A stretch of 64,000 nt of DNA. It comes from Acidocella facilis ATCC 35904. GTDB taxonomy: Bacteria; Pseudomonadota; Alphaproteobacteria; Acetobacterales; Acetobacteraceae. This document shows positions 34,792 to 43,599 of this stretch, piece after piece (position 1 is the stretch's first letter; each line of letters starts with the position of its first letter). Under the pieces are notes generated by a model that did no database searches, was not told the DNA's origin, and saw nothing but the letters and a program-made list of their open reading frames with translations. The stretch spans positions 310,001 to 374,000 of the forward strand of contig NZ_JHYG01000002.1 in assembly GCF_000687875.1 (NCBI RefSeq), in the 5' to 3' direction. The position numbers were made by a program, and so were the translations under genes.

Positions 34792-37089
34792 TCAGAGCCC
34801 GGCCAGGACGCGCTCCAGAGTCTCCAGGAAGCGCGTTGCATCCGCCCCGTTGAAGGGCAGAGGCGGGCGGATTTTCAGCACGTTCCCCTGCGGCCCCTCG
34901 GTGCCGATCAGCACCTGGGCGCGGCGCATGGCATTGGCGATGCGCTTGGCCAGGGCGCGGGAGGGGGTGCCGCCCTCATCAATCTCCACCCCGGTCATCA
35001 GCCCGGCGCCACGCACATCCGCCAGCAGCGGGAAGCGCCCCTGCAGGCTGGCGATCCCGGCCCGCAGCGCGGTGCCGGTGCGCTGGGCGTTGCCCTGCAA
35101 ATCCTCCTCCTGCAGCACGTTCAGCGTCGCCAAAGCGGCCGCCGCCGAGACCGGGTTGCCGCCGAAGGTGGAGAAGAACTCGATCTTGCGCTGGAAGATT
35201 TCCAGAATCTCGGGCCGCGTCACCACCGCCCCGGTCGGGTGGCCATTGGCCATCGGCTTGCCCAGCGTGACCATGTCCGGCACCACGCCATGGCGGGCGA
35301 AGCCCCAGAAGGCCTCGCCCATCCGTCCGAAGCCGGACTGCACCTCATCGCCCACCACCAGCCCGCCGGCTTCGCGCACCTTGGCGGCGATGGCGGCAAA
35401 ATAGCCTGCCGGCGCGGCGGTGATGCCATGGGCGGTGAAGGCGCTGTCCACCAGCAGCATTGCCACCCCCAGCCCTTTTGCCTGCAGCGCCGCAATCGCC
35501 CGGTCCGCGTCCGCCGCGTAAGCCGCGGCCTCGGTGAAGCGGCCCCGGAACGGGTCCGGCACCTCCAGCACCTCGATATAGGGTTCCAGCGGTTGCGCCT
35601 GCGGGCCGTGATAGGGCGAGAGGGCGGCCGAGATTTCGGTGATGCCGTGATAGGCGCCGGAGATGACGATGGCCCCGCTCTTGCCCGTCACCGCCTTGGC
35701 GATGCGATAGGCGGTGTCATTCGCCTCGGAGCCGGAATTGACGAACAGCACCTGGCTCAGCCCCTCCGGCAGGGTCGCGGTCAGGCGCTCGGCATAGGCC
35801 ACCACCGTCTCGTGCAGGTAGCGCGTGTTGGTGCACATCCAATGCATCTGCCGCGAGATCGCCGCCGCGACGCGGACATTGCCATGGCCGACGGAGGGGA
35901 CGTTGTTATAGGCGTCCAGATAATCCGTGCCGTCCGGGGCGAAGAGATGCGCGCCCTGGCCGTACACCAGATGCACCGGCTCCTCGTAAGACAGCTCCAG
36001 CCCCTTGCCCAGCACCGCGAAGCGGCGCGCGGTCAGGCCCGCACTGGGCCGGCTGGCGCAGGCGGCGCGGAAGCGCGCCACCACCCGCTCCTTGCCCGCC
36101 GCCAGAAATGCCTGGATGGCGGCGATGCCGATGCCGCCCAAAGCCGCCAGCTTCTCCGCCCCTGCCGGATCGTTCTGCTTGCGCCAGGCCATGATGGTCG
36201 CGGCCAGCGCGTGGCGGGCGATGATCGCCTCGAACAGCGCCCCGAACTCCTCGGGCTGCAACGGGTTCACCGCGTCATAGCCGGCGACGATCTCGGTGGC
36301 GTAGGCGATCGGATCCAGGCTGGTGCCGACGGTTTCGGCGGCGGTGACGGCGATATCGAAGATCAGCGGCGCATGGATCATGTCGCCGAAATCCAGCATG
36401 CCGGTCAGGCGGGTGGCTTCCGCATCCACCAGCATGTTGCCGGGGTGCAGATCGTTATGCACGGGCTGGTGGCGCAGCCGGTCCAGATGCGGGCGGAAGG
36501 CCAGGAAGCGCTCCAGCACGGCCTCGACCAGAGCGCGGTCCTGCGCCGGTTCGATCAACGCCGCCGAGGGGCGGAGGATTTCGATGGCGCGCAGATCCCA
36601 GACGATCTTCTGCCCCATGCCGGGGTGGAAGACATTGGCCAGCGCGCGGTCCAGCCGGGCGAGCTGGGCGCCGACGTCGCGCAGCAGGGCAGGGGTGGGC
36701 TCGACATCATCCATCACCCGGCCCGGCTGGAAATCCAGGACGCGGACCATATGCGGGGTGCCGGCGGCATCCTTGACGAAGGCGTAGGCGTCCCCCGCCA
36801 AAGTGCGCCGCACGCGCGGCACCGGCAGAGACGGGTCCATGGCCTGGATGTGGTCGAGCACCATCGTCTGGAAGTCCACAGCGCTTTCCAGCTCGGTCGG
36901 GCTGAGGATTTTCAGGATGATCCCCGGTCCCCGCGCCGGGGTGATGCGGAAATTCTGGTCCCGCTCGCCATAGAGCGGCTTGGCCGGGCCATCGATGCCA
37001 AACAGCTCGCGGGCAAAGGCGGCGGCCGCCTCGGCGCTGAAGCAAGGCGGGCTGGTTTCCAGGGCGAGCAGGGATTTCGGGTCGGTCAT
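34792..37089 (-). CDS. Fused APH-fold kinase and class III PLP enzyme (phospho-lyase type)
   Basis: 765 residues from ATG 37089. Residues about 25-330: aminoglycoside-phosphotransferase-like kinase with VHNDLHPGNMLVD and GMLDFGDMIHAPLIFDIAV. Residues about 355-760: class III aminotransferase fold; PLP lysine in TLGKPMANGHPTGAVV, which is the signature of ethanolamine-phosphate and phosphohydroxylysine phospho-lyases rather than true aminotransferases. The fusion suggests a two-step route: phosphorylate a hydroxy-amine, then eliminate phosphate and amine. Exact substrate unknown; ethanolamine and hydroxylysine are candidates by homology. Confidence 0.85.
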   Translation of the reverse strand: MTDPKSLLALETSPPCFSAEAAAAFARELFGIDGPAKPLYGERDQNFRITPARGPGIILKILSPTELESAVDFQTMVLDHIQAMDPSLPVPRVRRTLAGDAYAFVKDAAGTPHMVRVLDFQPGRVMDDVEPTPALLRDVGAQLARLDRALANVFHPGMGQKIVWDLRAIEILRPSAALIEPAQDRALVEAVLERFLAFRPHLDRLRHQPVHNDLHPGNMLVDAEATRLTGMLDFGDMIHAPLIFDIAVTAAETVGTSLDPIAYATEIVAGYDAVNPLQPEEFGALFEAIIARHALAATIMAWRKQNDPAGAEKLAALGGIGIAAIQAFLAAGKERVVARFRAACASRPSAGLTARRFAVLGKGLELSYEEPVHLVYGQGAHLFAPDGTDYLDAYNNVPSVGHGNVRVAAAISRQMHWMCTNTRYLHETVVAYAERLTATLPEGLSQVLFVNSGSEANDTAYRIAKAVTGKSGAIVISGAYHGITEISAALSPYHGPQAQPLEPYIEVLEVPDPFRGRFTEAAAYAADADRAIAALQAKGLGVAMLLVDSAFTAHGITAAPAGYFAAIAAKVREAGGLVVGDEVQSGFGRMGEAFWGFARHGVVPDMVTLGKPMANGHPTGAVVTRPEILEIFQRKIEFFSTFGGNPVSAAAALATLNVLQEEDLQGNAQRTGTALRAGIASLQGRFPLLADVRGAGLMTGVEIDEGGTPSRALAKRIANAMRRAQVLIGTEGPQGNVLKIRPPLPFNGADATRFLETLERVLAGL

Positions 37090-37130
37090 GGCCCGCAGAT
37101 ACGCAAAGCCGACCGCCGCGTGCCAGACTT

Positions 37131-37163
37131 TAAAACACAAAGGCCGCCCTCAAGGGGCGGCCC
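37131..37163 (-). terminator. Intrinsic terminator of the acc operon
   Basis: Minus-strand stem GGCCGCCC/GGGCGGCC with loop CTTGA followed by TTTGTGTTTT. It lies about 55 nt behind the accC stop, after repeat F3, and before the start of the kinase/phospho-lyase gene. Confidence 0.7.
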
Positions 37164-37167
37164 GTTG

Positions 37168-37217
37168 CAAAAGTTTTTGGGGGTGTGGGGTGTTTTTTCA
37201 AAAACACCCCACGTCTT
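37168..37217 (-). repeat. T-run/A-run hairpin repeat, copy F3
   Basis: On the plus strand AAAAGTTTTTGGGGG, then a perfect 13-bp stem GTGGGGTGTTTTT/AAAAACACCCCAC with loop TC, then GTCTT up to the accC stop. On the minus strand it follows the accC TGA directly as AAGACGTGGGG. Likely terminator or mRNA 3'-end structure. Confidence 0.75.
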
Positions 37218-38561
37218 TCAGCCGCCCTGCGCCACGAATTTCTCCAGCCAGTGAATCGTATATTCACCCGACTGGAACTCCTCATTCTCCAGAATCCGCT
37301 GATGCAGCGGGATCGTCGTCTTGATCCCGGTGATGACGAATTCCGTCAGCGCCCGGCGCATCCGCGCGATCGCCTCGTCGCGGGTGCGGCCATAGGTGAT
37401 CAGCTTGGCGATCAGGCTGTCATAATGCGGCGGCACGCGGTAGCCGGCATAGAGCGCGCTATCCACCCGCACGCCCAGCCCGCCCGGCGCATGGAACACC
37501 TCCACCTTGCCCGGCGAGGGGGTGAAGGTCTCGGGGTCCTCGGCGGTGATGCGGCATTCGATGGCATGGCCCTCGAAGCGAATATCCGCCTGGGTGTAGC
37601 CCAGCTTCTCGCCGGCGGCGATGCGGATCTGCTCGCGCACCAGATCGATGCCGGAAATCGCCTCGGAGACCGGATGCTCCACCTGCAGGCGGGTATTCAT
37701 CTCGATGAAGGCGAACTGGCCGTCCTGGTACAGGAATTCCAGCGTGCCGGCATTGCGGTAGCCGAATTTCTTCAGCGCGTCCGTGGCGGTCTTGCCCAGC
37801 GCGTCGCGCGCCTCGGCGGTGATGACCGGCGAGCCCGCCTCTTCCAGCACCTTCTGGTGGCGGCGCTGCAACGAGCAGTCGCGCTCGCCGATATGCACCA
37901 CCTCGCCGTAATTGTCGGCCAGGATCTGCAGCTCGATATGGCGCGGCTTGTCGAGATATTTCTCCATATAGACCGCGTTATTGCCGAAGGCGGCCAGGGC
38001 CTCGGCACGGGCCTCGCGCCAGGCGGCGTCCAGCTCGTCCTTGGATTTGGCCACTTTCATGCCGCGCCCGCCACCGCCGGCGGCGGCCTTGATCAGCACC
38101 GGATACATGATCCGGTCCGCGACCTCATGCGCCTCCTCCAGCGAGGACAGCTCACCCGGCGAGCCGGGGACCAGCGGCACGCCCAAAGCGGCCATGGTGG
38201 TCTTGGCGGTGATCTTGTCGCCCATCATGCGGATATGCTCGGCGGTCGGGCCGATGAAGACCAGCCCGTGCGCCTCCACCATCTCGGCGAATTTGGCGTT
38301 CTCGGAGAGGAAGCCGTAGCCGGGATGGATCGCCTCCGCCCCGGTGATGAGGGCGGCGGAAATGATCGCTGGCATGTTGAGATAGGAATCGCGCCCCAAA
38401 GGCGGGCCGATGCAGACGCTCTCATCGGCGAGGCGCACATGCATGGCGTCCGTATCCGCGGTGGAATGCACCGCGACGGAGGCAATGCCCATCTCGCGGC
38501 AGGCGCGCAGCACCCGCAGCGCGATCTCACCGCGATTGGCGATCAGGATCTTTTTGAACAT
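37218..38561 (-). CDS. accC: Acetyl-CoA carboxylase, biotin carboxylase subunit
   Basis: 447 residues; carboxylates the biotin of AccB with ATP and bicarbonate at the start of fatty-acid synthesis. N-terminal [20 protein letters not shown]-grasp glycine loop [23 protein letters not shown] and [13 protein letters not shown], and the metal site [16 protein letters not shown]. Follows accB by 11 nt; aroQ-accB-accC form an operon as in many alphaproteobacteria. Confidence 0.97.
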   Translation of the reverse strand: MFKKILIANRGEIALRVLRACREMGIASVAVHSTADTDAMHVRLADESVCIGPPLGRDSYLNMPAIISAALITGAEAIHPGYGFLSENAKFAEMVEAHGLVFIGPTAEHIRMMGDKITAKTTMAALGVPLVPGSPGELSSLEEAHEVADRIMYPVLIKAAAGGGGRGMKVAKSKDELDAAWREARAEALAAFGNNAVYMEKYLDKPRHIELQILADNYGEVVHIGERDCSLQRRHQKVLEEAGSPVITAEARDALGKTATDALKKFGYRNAGTLEFLYQDGQFAFIEMNTRLQVEHPVSEAISGIDLVREQIRIAAGEKLGYTQADIRFEGHAIECRITAEDPETFTPSPGKVEVFHAPGGLGVRVDSALYAGYRVPPHYDSLIAKLITYGRTRDEAIARMRRALTEFVITGIKTTIPLHQRILENEEFQSGEYTIHWLEKFVAQGG

Positions 38562-38572
38562 CTGGCGGTCCG

Positions 38573-39040
38573 TTATTCGATGATCAGCAGCGGCTCGTCA
38601 TATTCGACGGGCGCGCCGCTGGTCACCAGCACCTGCTTCACCACACCGGCGCGCGGCGCCTTGATCTGGTTGAAGGTCTTCATCGCCTCGATCAGCAGCA
38701 GCGTGGCTCCGGCCTCGACCTGCTGGCCGACGGAGACATAAGGTGCCGCGCCGGGTTCGGCGGAGAGATAGGCGACACCCACCATCGGGCTCTTCACCGC
38801 GCCGGGATGTTTGGCCGGCTCGGCGGCGGCAGGGGCGGCGGCCGGCGCGGCCGCAACCGGCGCGGTGGCGGGGGCGGCGGCCATCGCCATCGGGGCGGCG
38901 GCGGTCATCGTCACCGGCGCCGGCTTGGCGGCCAGGCGAACCTTGCGGTCCCCCTCTTCCAGCTCGATCTCGGTCAGACCGGTGTCTTTGAGCAGGGCCG
39001 CCAGCTCGGCGAGCGCCTTGGGGTCGAAAGAAAGGCTCAT
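38573..39040 (-). CDS. accB: Biotin carboxyl carrier protein
   Basis: 155 residues. N-terminal helix [19 protein letters not shown], a long Ala/Pro linker (about 50-85), and the biotinyl domain with the modified lysine in [14 protein letters not shown]. The motif has Thr-Phe where enterobacteria have Leu-Met, as is frequent in this class. Overlaps the aroQ stop by four bases. Confidence 0.96.
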   Translation of the reverse strand: MSLSFDPKALAELAALLKDTGLTEIELEEGDRKVRLAAKPAPVTMTAAAPMAMAAAPATAPVAAAPAAAPAAAEPAKHPGAVKSPMVGVAYLSAEPGAAPYVSVGQQVEAGATLLLIEAMKTFNQIKAPRAGVVKQVLVTSGAPVEYDEPLLIIE

Positions 39041-39489
39041 TGTTCGTCTTCTTCCAGAATTTCAGAGAGGGCCAACAGAGCGAGCCTATAGCCGGCAAAG
39101 CCGAGCCCGCAAATCACGCCGGTGGCGGCGTGGGAGACATAGGAATGGTGCCGGAAGGCTTCGCGCTGGTGGATATTGGAAAGATGCACCTCGATGATCG
39201 GGATATCGAGGCTCTTCAGCGCATCCATCAGCGCCACCGAGGTATGGGAATATCCGGCGGGGTTGATGATGAGCCCGGCGGCGCTATGGCGCGCCTCCTG
39301 CACCCAGGTGATCAGCTCACCCTCATGGTTGCTTTGCCGGAAATCGATGGCGAGTCCGGCCCCTTCCGCCACCTCGGCGCAGAGTGTTTCCAGATCGTCC
39401 AGCGTGCCGTGACCGTAAATGTCCGGTTCCCGGGTGCCGAGGAGATTCAGGTTCGGTCCGTTCAGGACCAGAATGAGCGGTGCTGCCAT
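39037..39489 (-). CDS. aroQ: 3-dehydroquinate dehydratase, type II
   Basis: 150 residues from ATG 39489 ([13 protein letters not shown]); the frame upstream is open but has no family match. Dodecameric shikimate-pathway enzyme. Active-site markers: [18 protein letters not shown] with the catalytic Tyr, [24 protein letters not shown] and [18 protein letters not shown]. First gene of aroQ-accB-accC, divergent from thiS. Confidence 0.96.
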   Translation of the reverse strand: MAAPLILVLNGPNLNLLGTREPDIYGHGTLDDLETLCAEVAEGAGLAIDFRQSNHEGELITWVQEARHSAAGLIINPAGYSHTSVALMDALKSLDIPIIEVHLSNIHQREAFRHHSYVSHAATGVICGLGFAGYRLALLALSEILEEDEQ

Positions 39490-39679
39490 GGTGCCGCTTG
39501 CGGTAGCATAGTGCCTCCGCGCCGCCAAATTTTTGCGGGGGTTGTTTCCACACTTGTGGATCAATGGCTTGATTTATCAATGATTTACTGTGGCCCCGCG
39601 CGAGGCTTGCGGACGCCATGCCGGCAGCGCGCATCGCCTTGCCTTGCCTGCGCAAGGTGCCGGGCCGATAATAAGCGCC

Positions 39680-39901
39680 ATGAGCCAAACCATTGAACAG
39701 ATCACGCTCAGCGTGAATGGCGAATCGATGCAGGTTCCGGCCGGCACCAGCCTGACCGGGCTGGTGGCTCTGATGGAGCTGGATACGCGCAAGCTGGCGG
39801 TTGAACGCAATCTGGAGATCGTGCCCCGCTCCCAATATGGCGCCACCGTGCTCCAGCACGGCGATGCGCTGGAAATCGTGCATTTTGTCGGAGGGGGTTA
39901 G
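39680..39901 (+). CDS. thiS: Sulfur carrier protein ThiS
   Basis: 73 residues, ubiquitin-like fold. ATG 39680 gives [19 protein letters not shown]; the C-terminus ends HFVGGG, with the glycine tail that is converted to thiocarboxylate and donates sulfur to Thi[11 protein letters not shown] and [16 protein letters not shown] are family markers. Five bases separate its stop from thiG. I see no TPP riboswitch in the 190 bp upstream. Confidence 0.93.
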   Translation: MSQTIEQITLSVNGESMQVPAGTSLTGLVALMELDTRKLAVERNLEIVPRSQYGATVLQHGDALEIVHFVGGG

Positions 39902-39905
39902 ATCC

Positions 39906-40712
39906 ATGGACGGTATCACGCAGAAGGCCCACGCTGGAGATCTAGGGGGCTGGACGGTCGCGGGGCGGAATTTTGCCTCGCGCCTGGTCGTCGGCACCGG
40001 GAAATACAAGGATCTGGAGACCACCGCCGAGGCGATCGCCCAGTCCGGCGCGGAGATGGTCACCGTGGCGCTGCGCCGGGTGAATGTGCATGACCGCAAC
40101 GCCCCGATGCTGCAGGATTTCGTCGATCCGAAGCGCTATACTTACCTGCCCAACACCGCCGGCTGCTTCACCGCCGATGAGGCCGTGCGCACGCTGCGCC
40201 TGGCCCGCGAGGCCGGGGGCTGGAACCTGGTGAAGCTGGAGGTGCTCGGCCCGCCGCCGACCCTCTACCCGGACATGGCAGCCACCCTGCTGGCCGCCGA
40301 AGCCCTCATCAAGGACGGGTTCGAGGTCATGGTCTATTGCGCCGATGACCCGGTGGCGGCGAAGCGGCTGGAGGATATGGGCTGTGTCGCCATCATGCCG
40401 CTCGGCGCGCCGATCGGCTCTGGCCTTGGCGTGCAGAACCCGGTGATGATCCAGACCATCATCGAGAACGCCAAGGTGCCGGTGCTGGTGGATGCCGGGG
40501 TCGGCACCGCCTGGGATGCCGCCTATGCGATGGAGCTGGGCTGCGACGCGGTGCTGGTGAATTCCGCCATCGCCATGGCGGATGACCCAGTGAAGATGGC
40601 GGTGGCGATGAAGCACGGTGTCATCGCCGGGCGGCTGGCCTTCGAGGCCGGGCGCATCCCGCGCAAATCCTCCGCCTCCGCCTCCTCGCCGATGACCGGG
40701 CTGATCCGCTGA
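39906..40712 (+). CDS. thiG: Thiazole synthase
   Basis: 268 residues, TIM-barrel enzyme that makes the thiazole phosphate of thiamine from DXP, dehydroglycine and Thi[19 protein letters not shown] near the start, the Schiff-base lysine region [16 protein letters not shown], and [16 protein letters not shown] plus [19 protein letters not shown] are diagnostic. Its glycine source (thiO or thiH) and thiE are not in the window. The next gene starts at its stop. Confidence 0.97.
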   Translation: MDGITQKAHAGDLGGWTVAGRNFASRLVVGTGKYKDLETTAEAIAQSGAEMVTVALRRVNVHDRNAPMLQDFVDPKRYTYLPNTAGCFTADEAVRTLRLAREAGGWNLVKLEVLGPPPTLYPDMAATLLAAEALIKDGFEVMVYCADDPVAAKRLEDMGCVAIMPLGAPIGSGLGVQNPVMIQTIIENAKVPVLVDAGVGTAWDAAYAMELGCDAVLVNSAIAMADDPVKMAVAMKHGVIAGRLAFEAGRIPRKSSASASSPMTGLIR

Positions 40713-41353
40713 AGCTGCTGCGCCGCGCCGGCCCGGAGGTTTTCGCCAATTTCATCGCCCCCTACCTCGTCTATGAGGCGCTGGATGCGCGGCTGGGCGA
40801 TACGGATGCGTTGATCGCCTCCGCCCTGCCGCCTTTGCTGTGGAGCGGCTATGAGCTGGCCAAGACCAGGCGGCTGGATGCGGTCTCGTTCCTGGTGGTG
40901 GCCAGCATTCTGTTCACCCTCGCCGCCACCGCCATGGGCGGCTCGCCCCGGCTGATCCAGATCCGTGACGCGCTGGTCACCGGCGCGGTCGGGGGGCTGT
41001 TCCTGGCCTCGCTGGCGCTGGAAAAGCCGCTGATCTTCTATCTGGCCCGCGCCACCTCGGCCCGCAACACGCCGGAGGGCGCGGCGCGGTTTGAGGCGAT
41101 GTGGGCGCAGCCGGGCACCCGGCGCAGCTTTCGGGTGCTGACACTGGTCTGGGGTCTGGGGCTGATCGCGCAGACCTGCGTGATGTGCACCCTGGCCAGC
41201 ATCTGGAAGATCGACCGCTATCTGCTGTTGAGCCCGTTCATCGGGTACGGGATTTTCGGTCTGCTGCTGCTCTGGAGCTTCTGGTACGCGACCCGGCGCA
41301 AGGCCCTGGCGGAGCTGAGGGCGCCGGCGCCGCTGGAACCGCCCATTCCTTAG
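40709..41353 (+). CDS. VC0807-like membrane protein, probable non-ATG start
   Basis: About 214 residues if read from CTG 40709 (overlapping the thiG stop as CTGA) or 212 from CTG 40715. The TTG at 40811 would remove the conserved segment [18 protein letters not shown]. The part [23 protein letters not shown] is the signature of VC0807-type inner-membrane proteins; five or six hydrophobic segments follow. Function unknown. The gene ends with TAG formed at the edge of repeat R3. No ATG or GTG is available between thiG and the conserved start. Confidence 0.72.
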   Translation: MKLLRRAGPEVFANFIAPYLVYEALDARLGDTDALIASALPPLLWSGYELAKTRRLDAVSFLVVASILFTLAATAMGGSPRLIQIRDALVTGAVGGLFLASLALEKPLIFYLARATSARNTPEGAARFEAMWAQPGTRRSFRVLTLVWGLGLIAQTCVMCTLASIWKIDRYLLLSPFIGYGIFGLLLLWSFWYATRRKALAELRAPAPLEPPIP

Positions 41354-41453
41354 AACATCAAGCTTTTAGCTTGATGCTCTAAGTTTTGTTTTGGCGAGCA
41401 ATTTCATGTATTTAGGTTGACGCTGTCGCGTCAACCTAAATACATATTGCTCT
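41352..41453 (-). repeat. Paired-hairpin intergenic repeat, copy R3
   Basis: 102 bp and the most regular copy. Left hairpin CATCAAGC/GCTTGATG, loop TTTTA. Linker GTTTTGTTTTGGC. Right hairpin: outer GAGCAAT/ATTGCTC and a perfect 18-bp inner stem ATGTATTTAGGTTGACGC with loop TGTC. Its first two bases AG complete the TAG stop of the VC0807-like gene. Followed 6 nt later by repeat F4. Confidence 0.9.
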
Positions 41454-41459
41454 AATTTA

Positions 41460-41510
41460 CCAAAGTTTTTGGGGGGCTGGGGGAGGTTTTTCAAAAACAC
41501 CCCCAGCTCT
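41460..41510 (-). repeat. T-run/A-run hairpin repeat, copy F4
   Basis: CCAAAGTTTTTGGGGGG on the plus strand, then stem CTGGGGG/CCCCCAG around TTTTT/AAAAA with a small internal mismatch. On the minus strand it begins directly behind the dnaQ TGA as AGAGCTGGGGG. Probable terminator of the aroE-coaE-dnaQ operon. Confidence 0.7.
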
Positions 41511-42197
41511 TCAACCCGCCGTCTCGTCCCGGGTCCAGATCGCGCCTTTGATCTTGCCGACAAACCCCGCATGCGCCGCTTTCTGCTCATCGCTCAGCGC
41601 GATCCGCCTTGGCGTGCGGTTGGCCGGGGCCTGGTACTGCGCGAAGGAGAGCCCGGCCTCCTGGTCCAGCACCAGTCCGCGCTGGCGTCCGCCGGTCAGC
41701 TCCACATACACTTCCGCCAGCAGCTTGCAGTCCAGCAGCGCGTTATGGGTGGTGCGCGCAGAGAGGTCGATCTCGAAGCGCCGGCACAGCGCGTCCAGGC
41801 TGTTCGGCATGCCGGGGAAGCGCTGCTTGGCCAGCACCAGCGTGTCGATCATCCGCGCCTTGTCCAGGGGCGGGCGGCCGATGCGCTGCAACTCCGCCGA
41901 GATGAAGCCGAAATCGAACGGCGCATTATGCGCGACCAGCGGGGACTCCCCGAAAAACGCCAGCATCTCCTCCGCCACCTCGGCGAATTTCGGCTTGCCC
42001 TCCACATGCGCGTTGGTGATGGCGTGAATGCGGGTGCTGTCCGCCGGAATGTCCCGCTCCGGGTCCAGCAGCGCGTAAAACGTGTTGCCGGTGGGCAGAT
42101 CGTTCTCCAGCTCGATCGCGGCGATTTCGATCACCCTGTCCCCGGTCAGCGGCTCGAAGCCGGTGGTCTCGGTATCGAACAAAACGGACCGGCTCAT
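41511..42197 (-). CDS. dnaQ: DNA polymerase III epsilon subunit (proofreading exonuclease)
   Basis: 228 residues, 3'-5' exonuclease of the replicative polymerase. Exo I is LFDTETTGFEP, Exo II HAITNAHVEGKPKFAEV to VAHNAPFDFGF, and Exo III epsilon HNALLDCKLLAEVYVEL with the catalytic His-Asp. The C-terminal part that binds the alpha subunit is present. Overlaps coaE by four bases; the order aroE-coaE-dnaQ is conserved in alphaproteobacteria. Confidence 0.96.
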   Translation of the reverse strand: MSRSVLFDTETTGFEPLTGDRVIEIAAIELENDLPTGNTFYALLDPERDIPADSTRIHAITNAHVEGKPKFAEVAEEMLAFFGESPLVAHNAPFDFGFISAELQRIGRPPLDKARMIDTLVLAKQRFPGMPNSLDALCRRFEIDLSARTTHNALLDCKLLAEVYVELTGGRQRGLVLDQEAGLSFAQYQAPANRTPRRIALSDEQKAAHAGFVGKIKGAIWTRDETAG

Positions 42198-42778
42198 AGC
42201 CCCAGCTCCTGCAAAATCTCGTCCACCTGTGCCTGGGTCGCCGCCAGCGTGCCGCCGGTTTCGACCACGTAATCCGCCTTTTCGCGTTTTTGCGCATCCG
42301 GCATCTGCCTGGCGATGATCGCCTCGATCTGCGCCAGGGCCAGCCCGCGCTGGCGCACCCGCTCGATCTGCACCTCGCGCGGACAGGAAACCACGATCAC
42401 CTTGTCGAACCCCGACTCCCGGCCGGTTTCCAGCAGCAGCGGAATATCCAGCAGCACCGCTTGTCGCCCCGCGGCCGTGGCATAGGCAATAAACGCCGCC
42501 TCGGCCGCGCGTACCAGCGGATGCATGATCTCTTCCAGCGTGCGCATCTGCGTCCCATCCGCCAGCACCAGGGCGCGCAGCCGGGCGCGGTCCAGCACGC
42601 CCGCTTCCACGGTGCCGGGAAAGGCAGCTGCAATGGCCGCAATCGCCGCCCCGCCGGGGGCCTGCAGCCGGTGGACCTCGTCATCGGCGTTGAAGCCCGG
42701 CACGCCGCGCGCCGCGAACATCCCGGCCACGGTGGATTTGCCCATGCCGATGCCGCCGGTCAGCCCCAGGCGCATCAT
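42194..42778 (-). CDS. coaE: Dephospho-CoA kinase
   Basis: 194 residues; last step of coenzyme A synthesis. P-loop GLTGGIGMGKSTVAG at the start, lid region with VSCPREVQIERVRQRG, and ARQMPDAQKREKADYVVETGG near the end. Starts MM (42778 or 42775). Both junctions, with aroE upstream and dnaQ downstream, are 4-nt ATGA overlaps. Confidence 0.96.
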   Translation of the reverse strand: MMRLGLTGGIGMGKSTVAGMFAARGVPGFNADDEVHRLQAPGGAAIAAIAAAFPGTVEAGVLDRARLRALVLADGTQMRTLEEIMHPLVRAAEAAFIAYATAAGRQAVLLDIPLLLETGRESGFDKVIVVSCPREVQIERVRQRGLALAQIEAIIARQMPDAQKREKADYVVETGGTLAATQAQVDEILQELGL

Positions 42779-43599
42779 GCGGCGACGATCCGGTACAGCT
42801 CCTCATCCACCACCGGCGTCACCCCGAACCAGGCGCTAAAGCCCGGCACCGCCTGGTGCAGCAACATCCCCAGCCCTTCCACCGGGGTCAGCCCACGCTC
42901 ACGCGCCGCACGCAGCAATGCGGTCTCCAGCGGCGCGAAGATGATGTCGGCCACCGCCAGGCTCGTATGGGCGTGGGAGAGGTCCATCTCCAAAGGCGGC
43001 TGGTGCACCATGCCGAGCGAGGTGGTGTTGATCAGCAGCGCGTAATCGCCCAGCGCCTCGGCCCGGCGCTCCCAGGGCAGCACCTCGCCCGCCATCGCCA
43101 TCGCCAAAGCGGCGGCGCGCTCGGGCGTGCGGTTGGCGAAGGTGATCTTCGCGCCCTCGTCCTGCAGCGCCGCGCCGATGCCGCGCGCGGCCCCGCCGGC
43201 ACCCAGAATCAGCACCGGCCCCGCCGCCGGGTCCACCCCATGCGCGCGCAGATTGGCGATGAAGCCATAGCCGTCGGTATTGCGCCCCTCGATGCCGCGC
43301 TCCGAGAACACCAGCATGTTCACCGCCCCGGCGCGGCGGGCGAATTCATCCACATGGTCGCACACCGCAAAGGCGGCTTCCTTGTGCGGTATGGTCACAT
43401 TCATCCCGGCGAACCCGGCCTTGGCCAAGGCGGGCACCACCGTCGAGAAATCCTCCGGGCGGATCGGCAGCGGCAGATAGGCGCCGTCAATCCCGTGCCG
43501 GTTCAGCCAGGTGCCGTGGATCCGGGGGGAGCGTGAGTGGGCGACCGGCCAGCCGGTGACACCGGCGAGCCGGGCGGAGCCGGAGAGGAGTCGCAACAT
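42775..43599 (-). CDS. aroE: Shikimate dehydrogenase
   Basis: 274 residues, NADPH-dependent reduction of 3-dehydroshikimate. Substrate domain AGVTGWPVAHSRSPRIHGTW and NVTIPHKEAAF (catalytic Lys), NTDGYGF (catalytic Asp), nucleotide loop LILGAGGAARGIGAAL and NRTPERA for NADP. ATG 43599 lies within the end of the GT87-type gene, a 97-bp overlap in another frame. Coupled to coaE by ATGA. Confidence 0.95.
   Translation of the reverse strand: MLRLLSGSARLAGVTGWPVAHSRSPRIHGTWLNRHGIDGAYLPLPIRPEDFSTVVPALAKAGFAGMNVTIPHKEAAFAVCDHVDEFARRAGAVNMLVFSERGIEGRNTDGYGFIANLRAHGVDPAAGPVLILGAGGAARGIGAALQDEGAKITFANRTPERAAALAMAMAGEVLPWERRAEALGDYALLINTTSLGMVHQPPLEMDLSHAHTSLAVADIIFAPLETALLRAARERGLTPVEGLGMLLHQAVPGFSAWFGVTPVVDEELYRIVAA

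Noticed and set aside
39490-39679. Possible TPP riboswitch before thiS-thiG
   Set aside because: The thi-box sequences (CTGAGA and the conserved distal stem) are not present on either strand in the 190-bp gap.
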